Part shown: positions 49,749 through 59,399 of the stretch, in pieces | How the letters are laid out: each line of letters starts with the position of its first letter | Position numbering within the stretch: the first letter of the stretch is position 1 | Assembly (NCBI GenBank): GCA_022606425.2 | Contig: JAHDVF020000982.1 | Coordinates: 434,001 to 498,000 of the forward strand | Source: Lepidostoma basale | Taxonomy: Eukaryota > Arthropoda > Insecta > Trichoptera > Lepidostomatidae | Length of the DNA: 64,000 nucleotides | Direction: 5' to 3' | The notes under the pieces: model-generated | Databases searched by the model: none | What the model saw: the letters and a program-made list of their open reading frames with translations, nothing else | What the model was told of the DNA's origin: nothing | Translations under genes and position numbers: made by a program

Positions 49749-50643
49749 GGGGAGAACCACCATGAAGAGAACAGTTGCATTTTCAACGATAGTAATAAAT
49801 CTAGCGACATCCCGCAGCCCTTCACGTGATCGCAGTGGTGTGACGACATCGCGCGTTAAGTTGGGCGCATGTCCGTTCTGTGTGCTTCGGACAGTGGACG
49901 AGAAAAGTTTACAGGCGTAGTAAAAAAAACGGTGCTGACTGCTTCATCTGCTGACCTTTTAATAGTAAGCTAGGAGTAAAAAGGATTTACCCGTAGTGTA
50001 ACGTGATTATATAGTTTTTATGTGATAAGGTTATATTGAATAATATTAAATCCATCTCGATAATTTCAATGTTTTTCTAAAATAAGTCCTAATTCCATTA
50101 AGAGAACACGCCGCAGAGAACGTTCTCTTCATAGGTTTAATGTTCTCTTCATGTTTTTTTGTGTGTTTTGTTTATTAAATAATATTATTTAAAATTATCT
50201 ATCACAAAAGATGCACCCAATCATACATTTTTTTTAGATGCCGAAAATAAATCGTAAGACGGACGACGAATTCAAAGATGCTATAGATGCCGCCATCGTA
50301 CAAAAGAAAAGCATTCGCAGTGTAGCTAAGGAGACAAGTAGGTATTGCAACAACATTATTGTGGAAAGTTATTAAACGATCAAAGCAGGCACAAGAAGTG
50401 GGAATCTCTTCATGGGAACTAGTGTTCTCTTCATGGTACACTATCCCTTGAAGAGAACATTTCCCATTTTTTATAAAATTATCCATAAATCTAGAATCTG
50501 ATAAATGAATTACAAATTCACTTTAGAAATTATAGAAGGAATGAATACTCTACAAAACTTCATACTTTGTTTTTGAAACAGTGTATTGATTTTGTATTTA
50601 CAGCAAGAAGATAAAAAATGTTCTCTTCATGGTGGTTCTCCCC
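49749..50643 (+). mobile_element. Pogo-like DNA transposon remnant, 895 bp
   Basis: Perfect 25 bp terminal inverted repeats (left 49749-49773, starting GGGGAGAACCACCATG; right 50619-50643). They are flanked by TA at 49747-49748 and 50644-50645. The inner TIR word GTTCTCTTCATG recurs inside the element at about 50124, 50144, 50407, 50424 and, inverted, at 50452, like subterminal binding sites. The only coding is a broken HTH exon. The DDE domain is absent, so it is non-autonomous. Confidence 0.8.
50238..50420 (+). pseudogene. psq-type helix-turn-helix exon of a pogo-like transposase
   Basis: ATG at 50238 follows a TTTTTTTTAG acceptor-like tract. Residues 1-38 read MPKINRKTDDEFKDAIDAAI, then VQKKSIRSVAKETS. 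A +1 shift is needed to continue IATTLLWKVIKRSKQAQEVG. The KKSIRSVAKETGI..LWKVIKR spacing is that of a psq/CENP-B-type DNA-binding helix-turn-helix. Too short for a full transposase; broken. Confidence 0.6.
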
Positions 50644-50751
50644 TACGTGGGAAACACTGAGAGCAATACATTAACCATATCTTTCTTTTCCACGTTCCCT
50701 GTTTCCCAATTTCACAACATTTCAAGAAAATCCAAACATCACTCGCCGAAC

Positions 50752-50902
50752 TCAGGTGGTGATCTGATGATCTAGGGGATAGAACGCTTGGCTCCTGATC
50801 CCGGGGACTCGGGTTCAAGCCTGGACAAGACCAAATTCCTTCTTCATAACAATGAACTATTTTCTTCTCATATTGAAGATTGTATAATAAACTCTAATAC
50901 CA
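50752..50902 (+). mobile_element. SINE-2
   Basis: CTCAGGTGGTGATC..TCTAGGGGATAGAACGCTTGG, GGGTTCAAGCCTGGAC, AAATTCCTTCTTCATAAC, ATTGAAGATTGTATAATAAA. Matches 40123-40327 through the head and body, with a small duplication GATCTGATGATC in the head. Confidence 0.75.
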
Positions 50903-51125
50903 ATGGTCTCCTCGGAGATCGACGTCTTTCACATTAGTAAAGGTACGTTCAGGGGACAAATACTCCTGACTTTAGAAAGTATCTTGTCTTCCTAATGTCG
51001 AACCATCTCTAATGCGTTCCTGGTTGTATTTTTATGATGTTTTACCTGTACTCAATAGATGCCTTAAACATTTATGCTGTTTGTAATGTCTTTTGAGTTA
51101 ATAATCTGATTTGATTTGTTTGATA
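50903..51125 (+). mobile_element. LINE-B 3' end
   Basis: Begins GGTCTCCTCGGAGATCGACG (end of coding) and continues through CTAATGTCGAACCATCTC to TAATAATCTGATTTGATTTG. 5'-truncated, sense orientation. Confidence 0.8.
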
Positions 51126-51236
51126 ATATTACATATTTGCCAGAAAGGAAAACCGCCATAAAAAAATAATAATGGATAAGGAGATAAAATAGTTATGAAA
51201 TATTTATATAATATATAATTAAACTTATTACCTGAT

Positions 51237-51415
51237 TATCGAGGGGAAAATAAAGGGTCGACGAGGTGTTGCCAGGAGGGAAATCTCCTAGCTCCACATC
51301 ATAAGGAACTGGACAGGCTTGAGGAGCGTCGAGGAGCATTTTCGAGCTGCCAGGGAAATGCCTACTTTGGGGTGAAAGTCAACGTCTGGGACACCTGAAA
51401 TGACACAGAAAAATG
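51237..51415 (+). mobile_element. LINE-G C-terminus
   Basis: Frames give GRRGVGRREIS, a broken WTGLRSVEEHF-like stretch and AREMPTLG..VNVWDT. Same terminal unit as 62934-63345 with several indels. Confidence 0.6.
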
Positions 51416-51529
51416 TAGATTATATTATTTCTGGATTATTTAAATATCACATGGAGTTATTTAATTTCATTTATCATTTATTTAAATAAAAATCACAAAC
51501 ATACAGATATTCAATTCCAAATCAAGAAA

Positions 51530-51740
51530 GAATCATAACATTCATATTGCATTCTTGATGCAAATTCTACTATCACGATATATGTCGGCTTCCGAAGTGG
51601 CCCGAAAAAGCAAATAGATTGATCTACCCATAGGCATAACCATCGGCAGTTTGGTTCTGCAGGGTGGCAAATAAAACAATATGTGCGGTGTTTGACGAAG
51701 GTTAGAAGAATTTTCAGGGACAAAGACATGTCAAATTGTC
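51530..51740 (-). mobile_element. LINE-B divergent copy, antisense
   Basis: Coding sense, frame-corrected: VPENSSNLRQTPHILFYLPP, RTKLPMVMPMGRSIYLLF, SEADIYRDSRICIKN. Equivalent to the RRTNLPLVMPVGRA block of LINE-B. Confidence 0.65.
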
Positions 51741-51864
51741 ACATGGTCAAATTCTTTGGCATATAGAATGGAATAATACTCATGGCGGCTTCTAACAATA
51801 TGTTAGGCGACAGCCTTGGCATTGTGTTAATAAGGTAGTTTGCTAAATGCCGAAAATCATTCTC

Positions 51865-52172
51865 CATAGATGGCGTTAGTGGGTCGGTTTTATAGGTTAA
51901 TCTTGAAAAATTCACAAGTGCAACCAAATCTACATAGATGGCTGATTGAAACTGACACGTGAAGATAGATATGGATTTTGAAGTATATATATACATCTTC
52001 CAAAAATTTGTCATGCATGATCACAATAACAAAGGTGGAATGGGGAATGTTGTAATTACATAAAGCGTGCGCTTAACCCAACCAATGACAGGTCATAAGT
52101 CCTGTAAACACCTTGATCATCCATGTTCAGTTTCCAGTTTGCGTCTTCGTCTCTATTGAGATACAATTAAAA
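51865..52172 (-). repeat. R-A long form
   Basis: CATAGATGGCGTTAGTGGG and ATAGATGGCTGATTGAAACTG (left module), then CAAAAATTTGTCATGCATG to CTCTATTGAGATACAATTAA. Same composition as 13979-14306, so the two modules travel together. Confidence 0.65.
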
Positions 52173-52257
52173 ACAAATACGAGTAGACATACTAATAAAT
52201 AACTCCCAAGCGGAGATTCATTCTTCACCCCATCGATTATATCTAGGGTATTGATTA

Positions 52258-52600
52258 TGTTCTTCTTCTGCTATATTTAGGACTGTGTCCTGGTATTTCT
52301 CGGAAGCTGTTCCTGGGATGTAGATGTCCAACTGTCTCGCCATCTTTTGGGTGGTCTTCCTGTAGGTCGATTTCCCGTTAGAACTTTATTTGCGGCTATA
52401 TTTATCACTCTTTCAGAACATGCTCTTTCCACACGATCTCTCCATCATCTAGCATCTTCTCAGTCTTCCCCATCGTACGATATCTTCCACATTGCAGATC
52501 TTACTAAGTTCAGAATTTCTTACTCTGTCTCGGAGTGTCGTTCTGTTTGTTAATTCTCGTATGATAATACCTAAACAAAGCGATATCTCCCACTCACACA
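52258..52600 (-). mobile_element. LINE-E variant, antisense
   Basis: Coding sense: LGIIIRELTNRTTLRDRVRN, SELSKICNVEDIVRWGRLRR, ERACSERVINIA, GRPPKRW.DSW. The 3' end is at the left with CTTCTTCT. Distinct from 11213-11510. Confidence 0.7.
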
Positions 52601-52604
52601 AAAT

Positions 52605-53060
52605 AATTAAACTTCTTCTTCTACAAGTGCCCTGTCGGGTCCCCCCAACGTTGGCGATCACCTCGGCGAACCTGTCCCTGTCCTGCGCCGCTGGAACAGC
52701 TCCTTAACACTTCGGATGCCGGTCCACTCCCTCACGTTTCGTAGCCAGGACATCTGTCTCCAAATTGTCCTTTTTCCCGCCAAAATCAGTTGGAGAAGGT
52801 GGTACTTTTCCCCACACAGTATATTTATGACCCAGATGTGAAATCTTCCGAACCTTGATAGTTGATAACAGCTCCCTGTAATCTTTAGCTTGCCTCAGGA
52901 CTTCGATATTGGTAACCACGTCCAGGGAATTATGAGCATTCGGCGATAGAGCCACATTTCAAATTCTTCCAGTCTGTTCATTGAGTTGACTTTTAAGGTC
53001 CACGTTTCACATCCATACAATAAAACAGATCACACATAGCATTTGATCAGTCTCTAGCGG
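52605..53060 (-). mobile_element. LINE-G, antisense
   Basis: Coding sense: LLYGCETWTLKVNSMNRLEE, FEMWLYRRML, VTNIEVLRQAKDYRELLSTI, KVRKISHLGH, then a degraded WLRNVREWTGIRS..ELFQ end. Multiple frameshifts. Complements the 62934 copy. Confidence 0.7.
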
Positions 53061-53295
53061 AGTTTCAAATTAATGTATAGGTAGTTTTATTATTATATAT
53101 TCAAAAAATATATAATAATACAACTAAATCATATACATGGTAATGTTTAATAATGTGATTGCTCTTTCATGCGGCATCGCTAGTTATCGGCGGTAGTATA
53201 TATGTATAATACTTGGAAATACAACGATCTTTGCTTTCACGATTGTGAATACCAATCCAGGTAATACAGATGGAGTTCTCGAATACTCCATTCAT
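53061..53295. other. No gene; small AT palindrome
   Basis: TTATTATATATTCAAAAAAT..ATATAATAATA near 53090-53125 is self-complementary. Nothing else recognised. Confidence 0.35.
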
Positions 53296-53297
53296 AT

Positions 53298-53422
53298 TTA
53301 TTGTTTCTAGAACAATGGTGTAAAACTCCATATTAATTAATTAGTACGAATGAAAACTAGAAATTTTATTATATTTTATGCGAATGACATGTTTCGTCTG
53401 TCTAAGGCATTATCAAATGTAG
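53298..53422. repeat. HH-a half unit
   Basis: TTTCTAGAACAATGGTGTAAAA, GTACGAATGAAAAC, AATTTTATTATATTTTATGC, then minus hairpin GACATGTTTC, GTC..AAGGC, ATTATCAAATG. Confidence 0.65.
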
Positions 53423-53473
53423 CTAACATCAAATGCGCAGTTGTTTATACTTATAATATTTACATTTAATTAT

Positions 53474-54103
53474 AGACGGAGAAAGATATCGGAAGAAGGT
53501 TTGGAGTTAAAAACAAAATAAATGGTGCACTCAACGTCATTACCGCAAATAGAAATATATACACTGAAGCAAAGATGGAAGTGCACAATGGAGTTCTAGT
53601 GCCGACCACTATATATGGAAGTGAACCTTGGAGTTGGCAGAAGAAGAATGAAAGTATGTAGGATAAATACCGTAGATATCAGTTCACTAAGAAGAATTTG
53701 CGGAATACCAATGTATGATAGAATATCTAATGATGAAGTAAGAAATGAATGTAAGGCGGATGAATGCGTGATAAATAAAATTAAGTAAGGGTCACTAAGA
53801 TGGTTTGGATATATGGAACGAATGGATGAGGGAAGAATGGTTAAAAAGATATATACAAGTAGTGTGAATGAGAAAAGAAGTCGAGGAAGTTCAAGGAAGA
53901 CAATGGCATGACCAAATTAATCTATTACTGAAAGGCGGCCATGTTCGAAGTAGGAACAATCGACGAGCGTGTATGTCAGGATGTGAAAATGTAGAAGAGG
54001 CGCGAGAATTATGCCAGAATACAACCAAGGTGGCGATCCATCCTCTCTGCCTACCCCTCCAGTAAACAGCGTGATGGTTAGTAAGTTAGTTAGTTAGTTT
54101 AGT
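53474..54103 (+). mobile_element. LINE-A4, long but decayed copy
   Basis: Starts upstream of most copies: DIGRRFGVKNKINGALNVIT, ANRNIYTEAKMEVHNGVLVP. Then stops and shifts through YGSEPWSWQKKNES, RISNDEVRNECKADECVIN, WFGYMERMDEGRMVKKIY, HDQINLLLKGGHVRSRNNRR. Ends CTGCCTACCCCTCCAG and (GTTA)n. Confirms the upstream NGALxVI..AKxAVHNG segment. Confidence 0.85.
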
Positions 54104-54104
54104 T

Positions 54105-54310
54105 AACACTGTGGAATTCCATAATGACGAATTCACTATGAATTAAAATACTGTTTTTCCACTTTTGAGTTTATTTCTCTCGACTTATTTCGAAGTCTTT
54201 ATACCTTCGTCATTGGGAGAACGATATAAAATATATTAATATCGTTCTCCCGACGATGAAGGTGTAAAGCCTTCGAAACATGTCGATAAAACAAAACTCA
54301 ACAGTTGAGA
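54105..54310. repeat. HH-b foldback repeat
   Basis: Symmetric element: minus hairpin 54182-54213, plus hairpin 54250-54284, with TATCGTTCTCCC / GGGAGAACGATA between them. TTCTC beside the core can pair with GAGAA after the GTC triplet in the minus copy. Confidence 0.75.
54250..54284 (+). ncRNA. Hammerhead-ribozyme-like hairpin (HH-b)
   Basis: CCGACGA, T, GAAGG, loop TGTAAAG, CCTTC, GAAAC, ATGTC. Five perfect stem pairs of a sequence unrelated to HH-d, yet the same flanking core and the same extra base. Core U4 is C here. Confidence 0.55.
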
Positions 54311-54440
54311 AAACAAAAGTTGACATGTTTCTTCTTACTGAGGCATTATATAATGTTTTTAAAATACAAAATGTACAATATTTAAAATACAATACAAACT
54401 TCTAGAAAACAGACGTTTTCATTCGTATTATAGTAACTAC
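54310..54440. repeat. HH-a fragment
   Basis: GACATGTTTCTTCTTACTG..GGCATTATATAATG, then AAACTTCTAGAAAACAGACG and TTTTCATTCGTATTA. Confidence 0.55.
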
Positions 54441-54870
54441 ATTTAGTATCTGAAAAAGTGGTTAGGGGTGAAACCATCCCTCGTTATCTGCAATGCAACA
54501 GGAATGCGGTGAGATATAGTCATGGATAGCTACCAAAATGTGGTAGTGTAATATTTATACTGTAGTCCATATTTTGCAAGTTCTTTCTCGTCATCACCTT
54601 GAGCTTGAATAATCACTGGTCAGGAACAATGCGAAGGTAAATATTTACAGGTAAACATGACGAATTAGTGTCCTAACAAAGAATCCGGCATCCCCTTGGC
54701 ATAATGGAAGACGACACAAAGATGGTTGTAAATCTTAGCGCGGCTGCTTCTGCCAATAGACCCTGAGGACAGAGTTACAAAATAAATTCATATGTCATAC
54801 GAAAGATATACAAATTAACGCGTTACAAGGACTTTCTTATTTTGTAGTATATTAAGAATATACTTAGGAA
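54441..54870. other. No gene seen
   Basis: Unassigned; mixed composition with short frames only. Confidence 0.35.
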
Positions 54871-54871
54871 A

Positions 54872-55040
54872 TTGAAAATAACTTTGTTTAACCCACTAAA
54901 TATTAGAAAAATATTTAAAAAAACACGACATGTTTCGGAGAATACCTCCATCTTCAGGTGTAAAAAAATAATAAAAACTAAACAAAGAAAGACTAATATA
55001 AAAACGCATTTAAAATTAGATACAATAATTCAAATTTAAT
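54872..55040 (-). repeat. HH-i repeat with hammerhead-like hairpin
   Basis: Hairpin 54927-54957 (minus): CTGAAGA, T, GGAGG, TAT, TCTCC, GAAAC, ATGTC. The one difference from 27228-27258 turns a G-C pair into G-T wobble. ACAC upstream and GTGT after GTC can form a 4 bp stem I. Confidence 0.7.
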
Positions 55041-55059
55041 TTTTGTTTCTGTGACCCTT

Positions 55060-55190
55060 TAAAGCACCGTTTTTGTGATGTAATTACCTCAAGGGTACAT
55101 TAGGAAGTGTTTTTAATTCGCGATCGCCTCGTAAAATAATGTTGAAAAACGAATTTACAAATTGGGTATGAAACATGAAAAATATTAATA
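55060..55190 (-). mobile_element. LINE-H 3' UTR fragment
   Basis: TTTAAAGCACCGTTTTTGTG, ACCTCAAGGGTACATTAGG, CGCGATCG. Only the 3' end. Confidence 0.55.
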
Positions 55191-55319
55191 AAGGAATCCA
55201 TGTGTATAATATAACGTATATGTACAATTTGTGACAAACGTATACTTTTTGTATTAAAAAAAAATAAAGTCTAGTTATACTAGTCTATAATAAAGTCTAT
55301 AATAAAATCAGAAAATAAT

Positions 55320-55352
55320 TGACATCTTCGTCTCTATTGAGATACAATTAAT
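55320..55352 (-). repeat. R-A terminal fragment
   Basis: CATCTTCGTCTCTATTGAG then ATACAATTAAT: the terminal ~30 bp of R-A. Confidence 0.5.
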
Positions 55353-55367
55353 CCTTATAAAATAAAG

Positions 55368-56152
55368 TCTAGTTCTTGTGCCTACCCTTGTGTATGGAAG
55401 TGAAGCATGAAACTGTCAAAAGAAGGATGAAAGTAGAATAAATGCGGTAGAAATGAGATCTTTAAGACGAATATTTCGTAAATCTGTGTATGATAGAGTG
55501 CCAAATGCAAATATAAGAAGTGAATGCAAGTGCCATTAACAAAATAATGAAAGGGTCGTTAGGATGGTTTGGACACATGGAAAGAATTAGTGAAGACAGA
55601 ATGGTGAAGAGTAGCAGAAATGCGAACATTGCGACCTATTGTGGGGAGAACCCTTAGAGATAGGATACCCAATGAAGAAACTCGCAAATCCTGCAAAATT
55701 GAAGACATACCATAGTGAGATGGAGTAGGCAGAGAAGACAATTCTGGAGGGACCAAATCGAAAGAATGGATCCAGCCAGAATTCCTAAGATCGTGATGCA
55801 CGAGACTCCAGAGGGCCGTCGACCACCAGGACGACCAGCAAAGAGATGGAGAGAAGGCTGGTCGTCTTCATTACAGGAAGAAAGTTGATATCCTGCATAA
55901 ATGATCGCAATATCTACAATCAGGAGAAGAAGAAGAGAATGGTGAAGAAGGTATTCGGAGCCAGAAATATAGGAAGGCCGAGGAAAACCTGGCACGATCA
56001 AATCAATCAAATGTTAAATTGACGTGCGTGCACGACACGATGTTTGAACGTAGAGGAAAGCACAGAAGTATGCCAGGATTGTACGGTGTGGCGGTTCATA
56101 CTTTCTGCTTACCCCTCCGAGGAGACGGCGTGATTGTTAGTTAGTTAGTTTA
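55368..56152 (+). mobile_element. LINE-A2 interrupted by LINE-E
   Basis: Left half to 55609 (VYGSEA, MRSLRRIFRKSVYDRVPN, FGHMERISEDRMVK). LINE-E at 55610-55935. Right half from 55948 (KVFGARNIGRPRKTWHDQIN), ending GAGGAGACGGCGTGA and GTTAGTTAG. Each half also carries small deletions. Confidence 0.85.
55610..55935 (+). mobile_element. LINE-E inserted in LINE-A2, 12 bp TSD
   Basis: VAEMRTLRPIVGRTLRDRIP, NEETRKSCKIED, RRQFWRDQIERMDPARIPKI, RPPGRPAKRWREGWSSSL. Flanked by AGAATGGTGAAG at 55598-55609 and 55936-55947. The 3' end runs AGGAGAAGAAGAAG. Clean nested insertion. Confidence 0.88.
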
Positions 56153-56159
56153 AAAAGTC

Positions 56160-56510
56160 TAGTTGACGCCACTCTATTGTATTACCTGTATATTTTTGCT
56201 CTGAATTAGTTTTACGTAAAGCTATGTTTACTTCAAAAAAGCTTTGCTTATAGAAAACAGTAGCAGACACCCCACTTACAAAAGGATAAAACCTTTGTTA
56301 AATCTTGCGTCAATTGAGCAAAAAAAGTGCACGACAATGCAATGTTTTAGACCAAGTCAATAAATTTACACCTTGATTTTGTAAAGAAGTTAAATTTTCT
56401 TAGAGTCATGGATGAAATGTTTTATATTCCATATTTACAACAATCGACAGCCACATACAACAGGCAAGGCTTGCGTAACAAAAAATCTAAGATTTACAAA
56501 ACGAAAACAA
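56160..56510. other. No gene seen
   Basis: AT-rich, unassigned. Confidence 0.35.
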
Positions 56511-56512
56511 CA

Positions 56513-56700
56513 AAACCATCACAACGTTTCCCCGCAGGGGTAGGCAGAGAGAATGGACCGCCACTCAATCCTGACACACCTCTCTAGCTTCCTCCATATT
56601 CATACAACGAGTCATACACGCACGTCGATTCTTCCGATTTCTAACATGACCAACCTTTAAAATTTGATTAATTTGGTCATGCCATGTTTTCCTCGGTTTA
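56513..56700 (-). mobile_element. LINE-A3 3' fragment, antisense
   Basis: AACCATCACAACGTTTCCCC, GGGGTAGGCAGAGAGAATGG, antisense MTRCMNMEEAREVCQD and HDQINQILKVGHVRN, ending CCTCGGTTTA. No simple tail remains. Confidence 0.75.
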
Positions 56701-56701
56701 C

Positions 56702-57118
56702 GCTATATGAATGCGGAGAAAGCTGTACATATCTGAACTCTGCATCAACGAGAACCTGAATACCAGACAGTCTACATTGCGATCAGCTAAGTCTTCTGCG
56801 ATCAGTAGATTGACTGTGCCAAAACGCTATCCAAGCACAAACTTTGGCGACCGAGCCTTCGCGGTAGCCGGCCCTTCAGCCTGGAACAATCTTCCAGCAG
56901 ACCTTAAGTGCATAGATAATCAGTCAGAGTTTAGATTGAGACTCAAAACGCACCTTATCAAATTTTCATTTCCTGATAGGAAGGGCTGATCGACTACGTC
57001 AGGTGCAGCCCTCTTTCTAAATATGTTTATTTTTTAACTAGTTCATAAAACGGAGCATTTTCTACAGCGCCCTTGACATGAGAAAATTATAAAAATGGCG
57101 CTCTATAAATTATCTAAT
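56702..57118 (+). mobile_element. LINE-H C-terminus
   Basis: Open frame 56711-56989: LRSAKSSAISRLTVPKRYPS, TNFGDRAFAVAGPSAWNNLP, FRLRLKTHLIKFSFPDRKG*. 3' UTR with CAGGTGCAGCCC and CAGCGCCCTTGACATGAG. Pairs closely with the 46086-46460 copy. Confidence 0.85.
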
Positions 57119-57137
57119 TTATGATTATCATATTATT

Positions 57138-57604
57138 AGTGCACAATGGTGTTCTTCTACCGGTCGTTATGTAGGAAACGAAGCATGGAACTGGCAAAAG
57201 AAGGATGATATCTAAGACGAATGTGTGAATACTCTGTGTATGATAGAGTGTCGAATGAAAATATGAGAAGTGAATGCGGTGCGAATGATGATGTAATGAA
57301 AGGATCATTTAGATGGTTTGGACACATGGAAATAATGAAGGAAGAAAGAATGGTTAAAAAAATATATGTTAACGATGTGAATGGAACTAGAAATAGAGGA
57401 AGACCGAGGAAAACGTGGCATGATCAAATAATATTGAATGTCGGCTGCGTTAGGAGTCAGAGAAATCGATGCGCGTGCCTGAAACGATGTATAATATGAA
57501 TGTTGAGGAATCGAGAGAAATACGTCAGGAAAGAAAAGTGTGGCAGTCCATTATTTCTGCCTACCCCTTCAGAGAGACGGCGTGATGGTAAGTTAGTTAG
57601 TTAT
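57138..57604 (+). mobile_element. LINE-A1 fragment
   Basis: VHNGVLLPVVM, EYSVYDRVSNENMRSECGAN, SFRWFGHMEIMKEERMVKKI, GTRNRGRPRKTWHDQI. Small deletions remove ESRINAVEM and QINQI codons. Terminus and GTTAGTTAG tail present. Confidence 0.82.
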
Positions 57605-57870
57605 AAAATTATTAAGGAATCACTGCGTTGGTTCGGCTAATCCAGATTTTCACCATTCACGCTTATGTTGCAGACTGTCATGATTGTATTTAATTTAATA
57701 TATGAACTAATCACATGTTAGAAGCCGGAAAAATCGACGTGCGTGTATGACTCGCTAGATGAATGTGGAGAAAGCTAGAGAGCTGAGTCAGGATAGTGTA
57801 GTGTGGCGTTCCATTCTCTCTGCCTACCCTTTCGGAGAACCGGTGTGATGGTTTGTAGTCGTTGTTGTTG
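57605..57870 (+). mobile_element. LINE-A3 fragment with internal replacement
   Basis: IIKESLRWFG (57610-57640), then unrelated DNA to about 57712, then HVRSRKNRRACMTR-like to SAYPFGEPV and GTTTGTAGTCGTTGTTGTTG. 5'-truncated. Confidence 0.7.
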
Positions 57871-58210
57871 TGACTGTAGCAGTTCGCAGCGCGTCTTAAA
57901 AGTTAATAGAAGTATTGTAAAAAAACAACAACGCAACCCAACTGGAATAATTTATAATCGTGAAATTGACAAAGTTGACCGCAAGACAAACGCTCGCACC
58001 ACCATTGTATGGCGAGGTAATTTTCCGTGGAGAACCAAAACATTTCGATAAACAAAACAATCACTTCTTTCAAACACCTTGCCTACCTGTTCTTTTCATC
58101 TACAAAAAATATCCCTACCAAATTCAACGTTTTAAAATCAAGTTATCTATATTTTAATTAATGATATTTTTTATTGATCAATTGAAACATTTAAAAAACA
58201 TTCATTAAAC
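57871..58210. other. No gene supported
   Basis: Two overlapping 65-82-residue frames (57803-58051, 57960-58157) partly read LINE-A and otherwise show no motif. Confidence 0.3.
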
Positions 58211-58212
58211 AT

Positions 58213-58460
58213 AACTAACTAACCATCACGCCATTTCTCCGGAGGGGTAGGCAGAGAGGATGGATCGCCACAATGGCCGCCTTTTAGTAATTGATTAATT
58301 TGGTCATGCCATGTTTTCCTCGGTCGTCCTCGGATTCTTTTCCCACTCACGCTGCTTGTGTACAACTTTTTAACCATTCTACTCTCATCCATTCGTTCCA
58401 TATGTCCAAACCATCTCAGGGATCCTTTTTTTAATTTTATTCATTATGCAGTCATTCATT
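58213..58460 (-). mobile_element. LINE-A4 antisense with internal deletion
   Basis: Coding sense MERMDESRMVKKLYTSSVSG, KRIRGRPRKTWHDQINQLLK, GGHCGD: the RACMVRCMNVEEA segment is deleted between GGH and CGD. (CTAA) tail at the left. Confidence 0.8.
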
Positions 58461-58527
58461 AAACATTTTGTTTGTATATATTTATTTACAGACGGTAAAA
58501 ATGACGGTACACAATATTCGATTGGGC

Positions 58528-58945
58528 CGAGATAACCAACCGCAGAGCTAAAAAGAAGAATTGGACTAAGTTGGGAAGTTTTCGGAAACATGGGTTACAT
58601 CTTTAAAAACCGGAAAATACCGATCAACCTGAAACGAAAAGTCTATGTAGCCTGCGTTCTGCCAGTTGGTACTTATGGTCGAGAAACTGTTACATTGTCT
58701 AAACAAAGTGCCGAGAAACTACGAGTGACCCAAAGAGGCATGGAAAGAGGCATGTTAGGAATAAGCCTAAGAGACAGAGTCTGAAACGATACGGTGAGAG
58801 AAAAAACAAAGGTCACTGACATCATCCACCGGGTGGCGACTCTAAAATGGCAATGAGCAGGTCACGTAGAGAGAAATTCGGATGAAAAGTGGACAAGAAG
58901 ACTGCTGACTTGGAGACCGTGGACGGCGTAAAAAAATATAATTAT
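58528..58945 (+). mobile_element. LINE-F C-terminal fragment
   Basis: MGYIFKNRKIPINLKRKVYV, ACVLPVGTYGRETVTLSKQS, AEKLRVTQRGMERGMLGISL, then a stop after RDRV, NDTVREKTKVTDIIHRVATL, KW.RRLLTWRPW. Homologous to many animal endonuclease-reverse transcriptases. 5'-truncated. Confidence 0.8.
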
Positions 58946-58949
58946 GTTA

Positions 58950-59395
58950 ACCATGTAAATGAAACTCAAAATAATCATTTGATTTGATTTGCTTTGATTT
59001 GGTGTAATTCTTTTAAGTGATCTTATTAAGATGCAATTTAAGTTCATTTCTCATAATATTCATCCCGATGACTCTTTAAAGAAATACCATAACGGTAAAT
59101 ATAGATGAAACAATGTGTTTTATAAGCATACGAGAAATATCTCGGACGTAAGCAAGGGGATGATTTATGGCTGTTTAACAACTCAATAAAAGAGATAAGT
59201 CGTTTTATGATGGGGATTTAATGGCTTCCTAAATTTCTAACTGTAAAGGGTTAGTTCTAGTTTTTGCCCCATAAATTTTAAGATAGCAATATATTTTTAA
59301 CATATTTATTCCACACGAAAAATATTAAGAATTTAACTAACTAACTATATTTTAGCATCGTAACACGCACACTCGACTCACCCGACGAAACTGAC
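58950..59395. other. No gene; LINE-B tail scrap near 58978
   Basis: TTTGATTTGATTTGCTTTG resembles a LINE-B end. The rest is unassigned AT-rich sequence. Confidence 0.35.
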
Positions 59396-59399
59396 TTTT

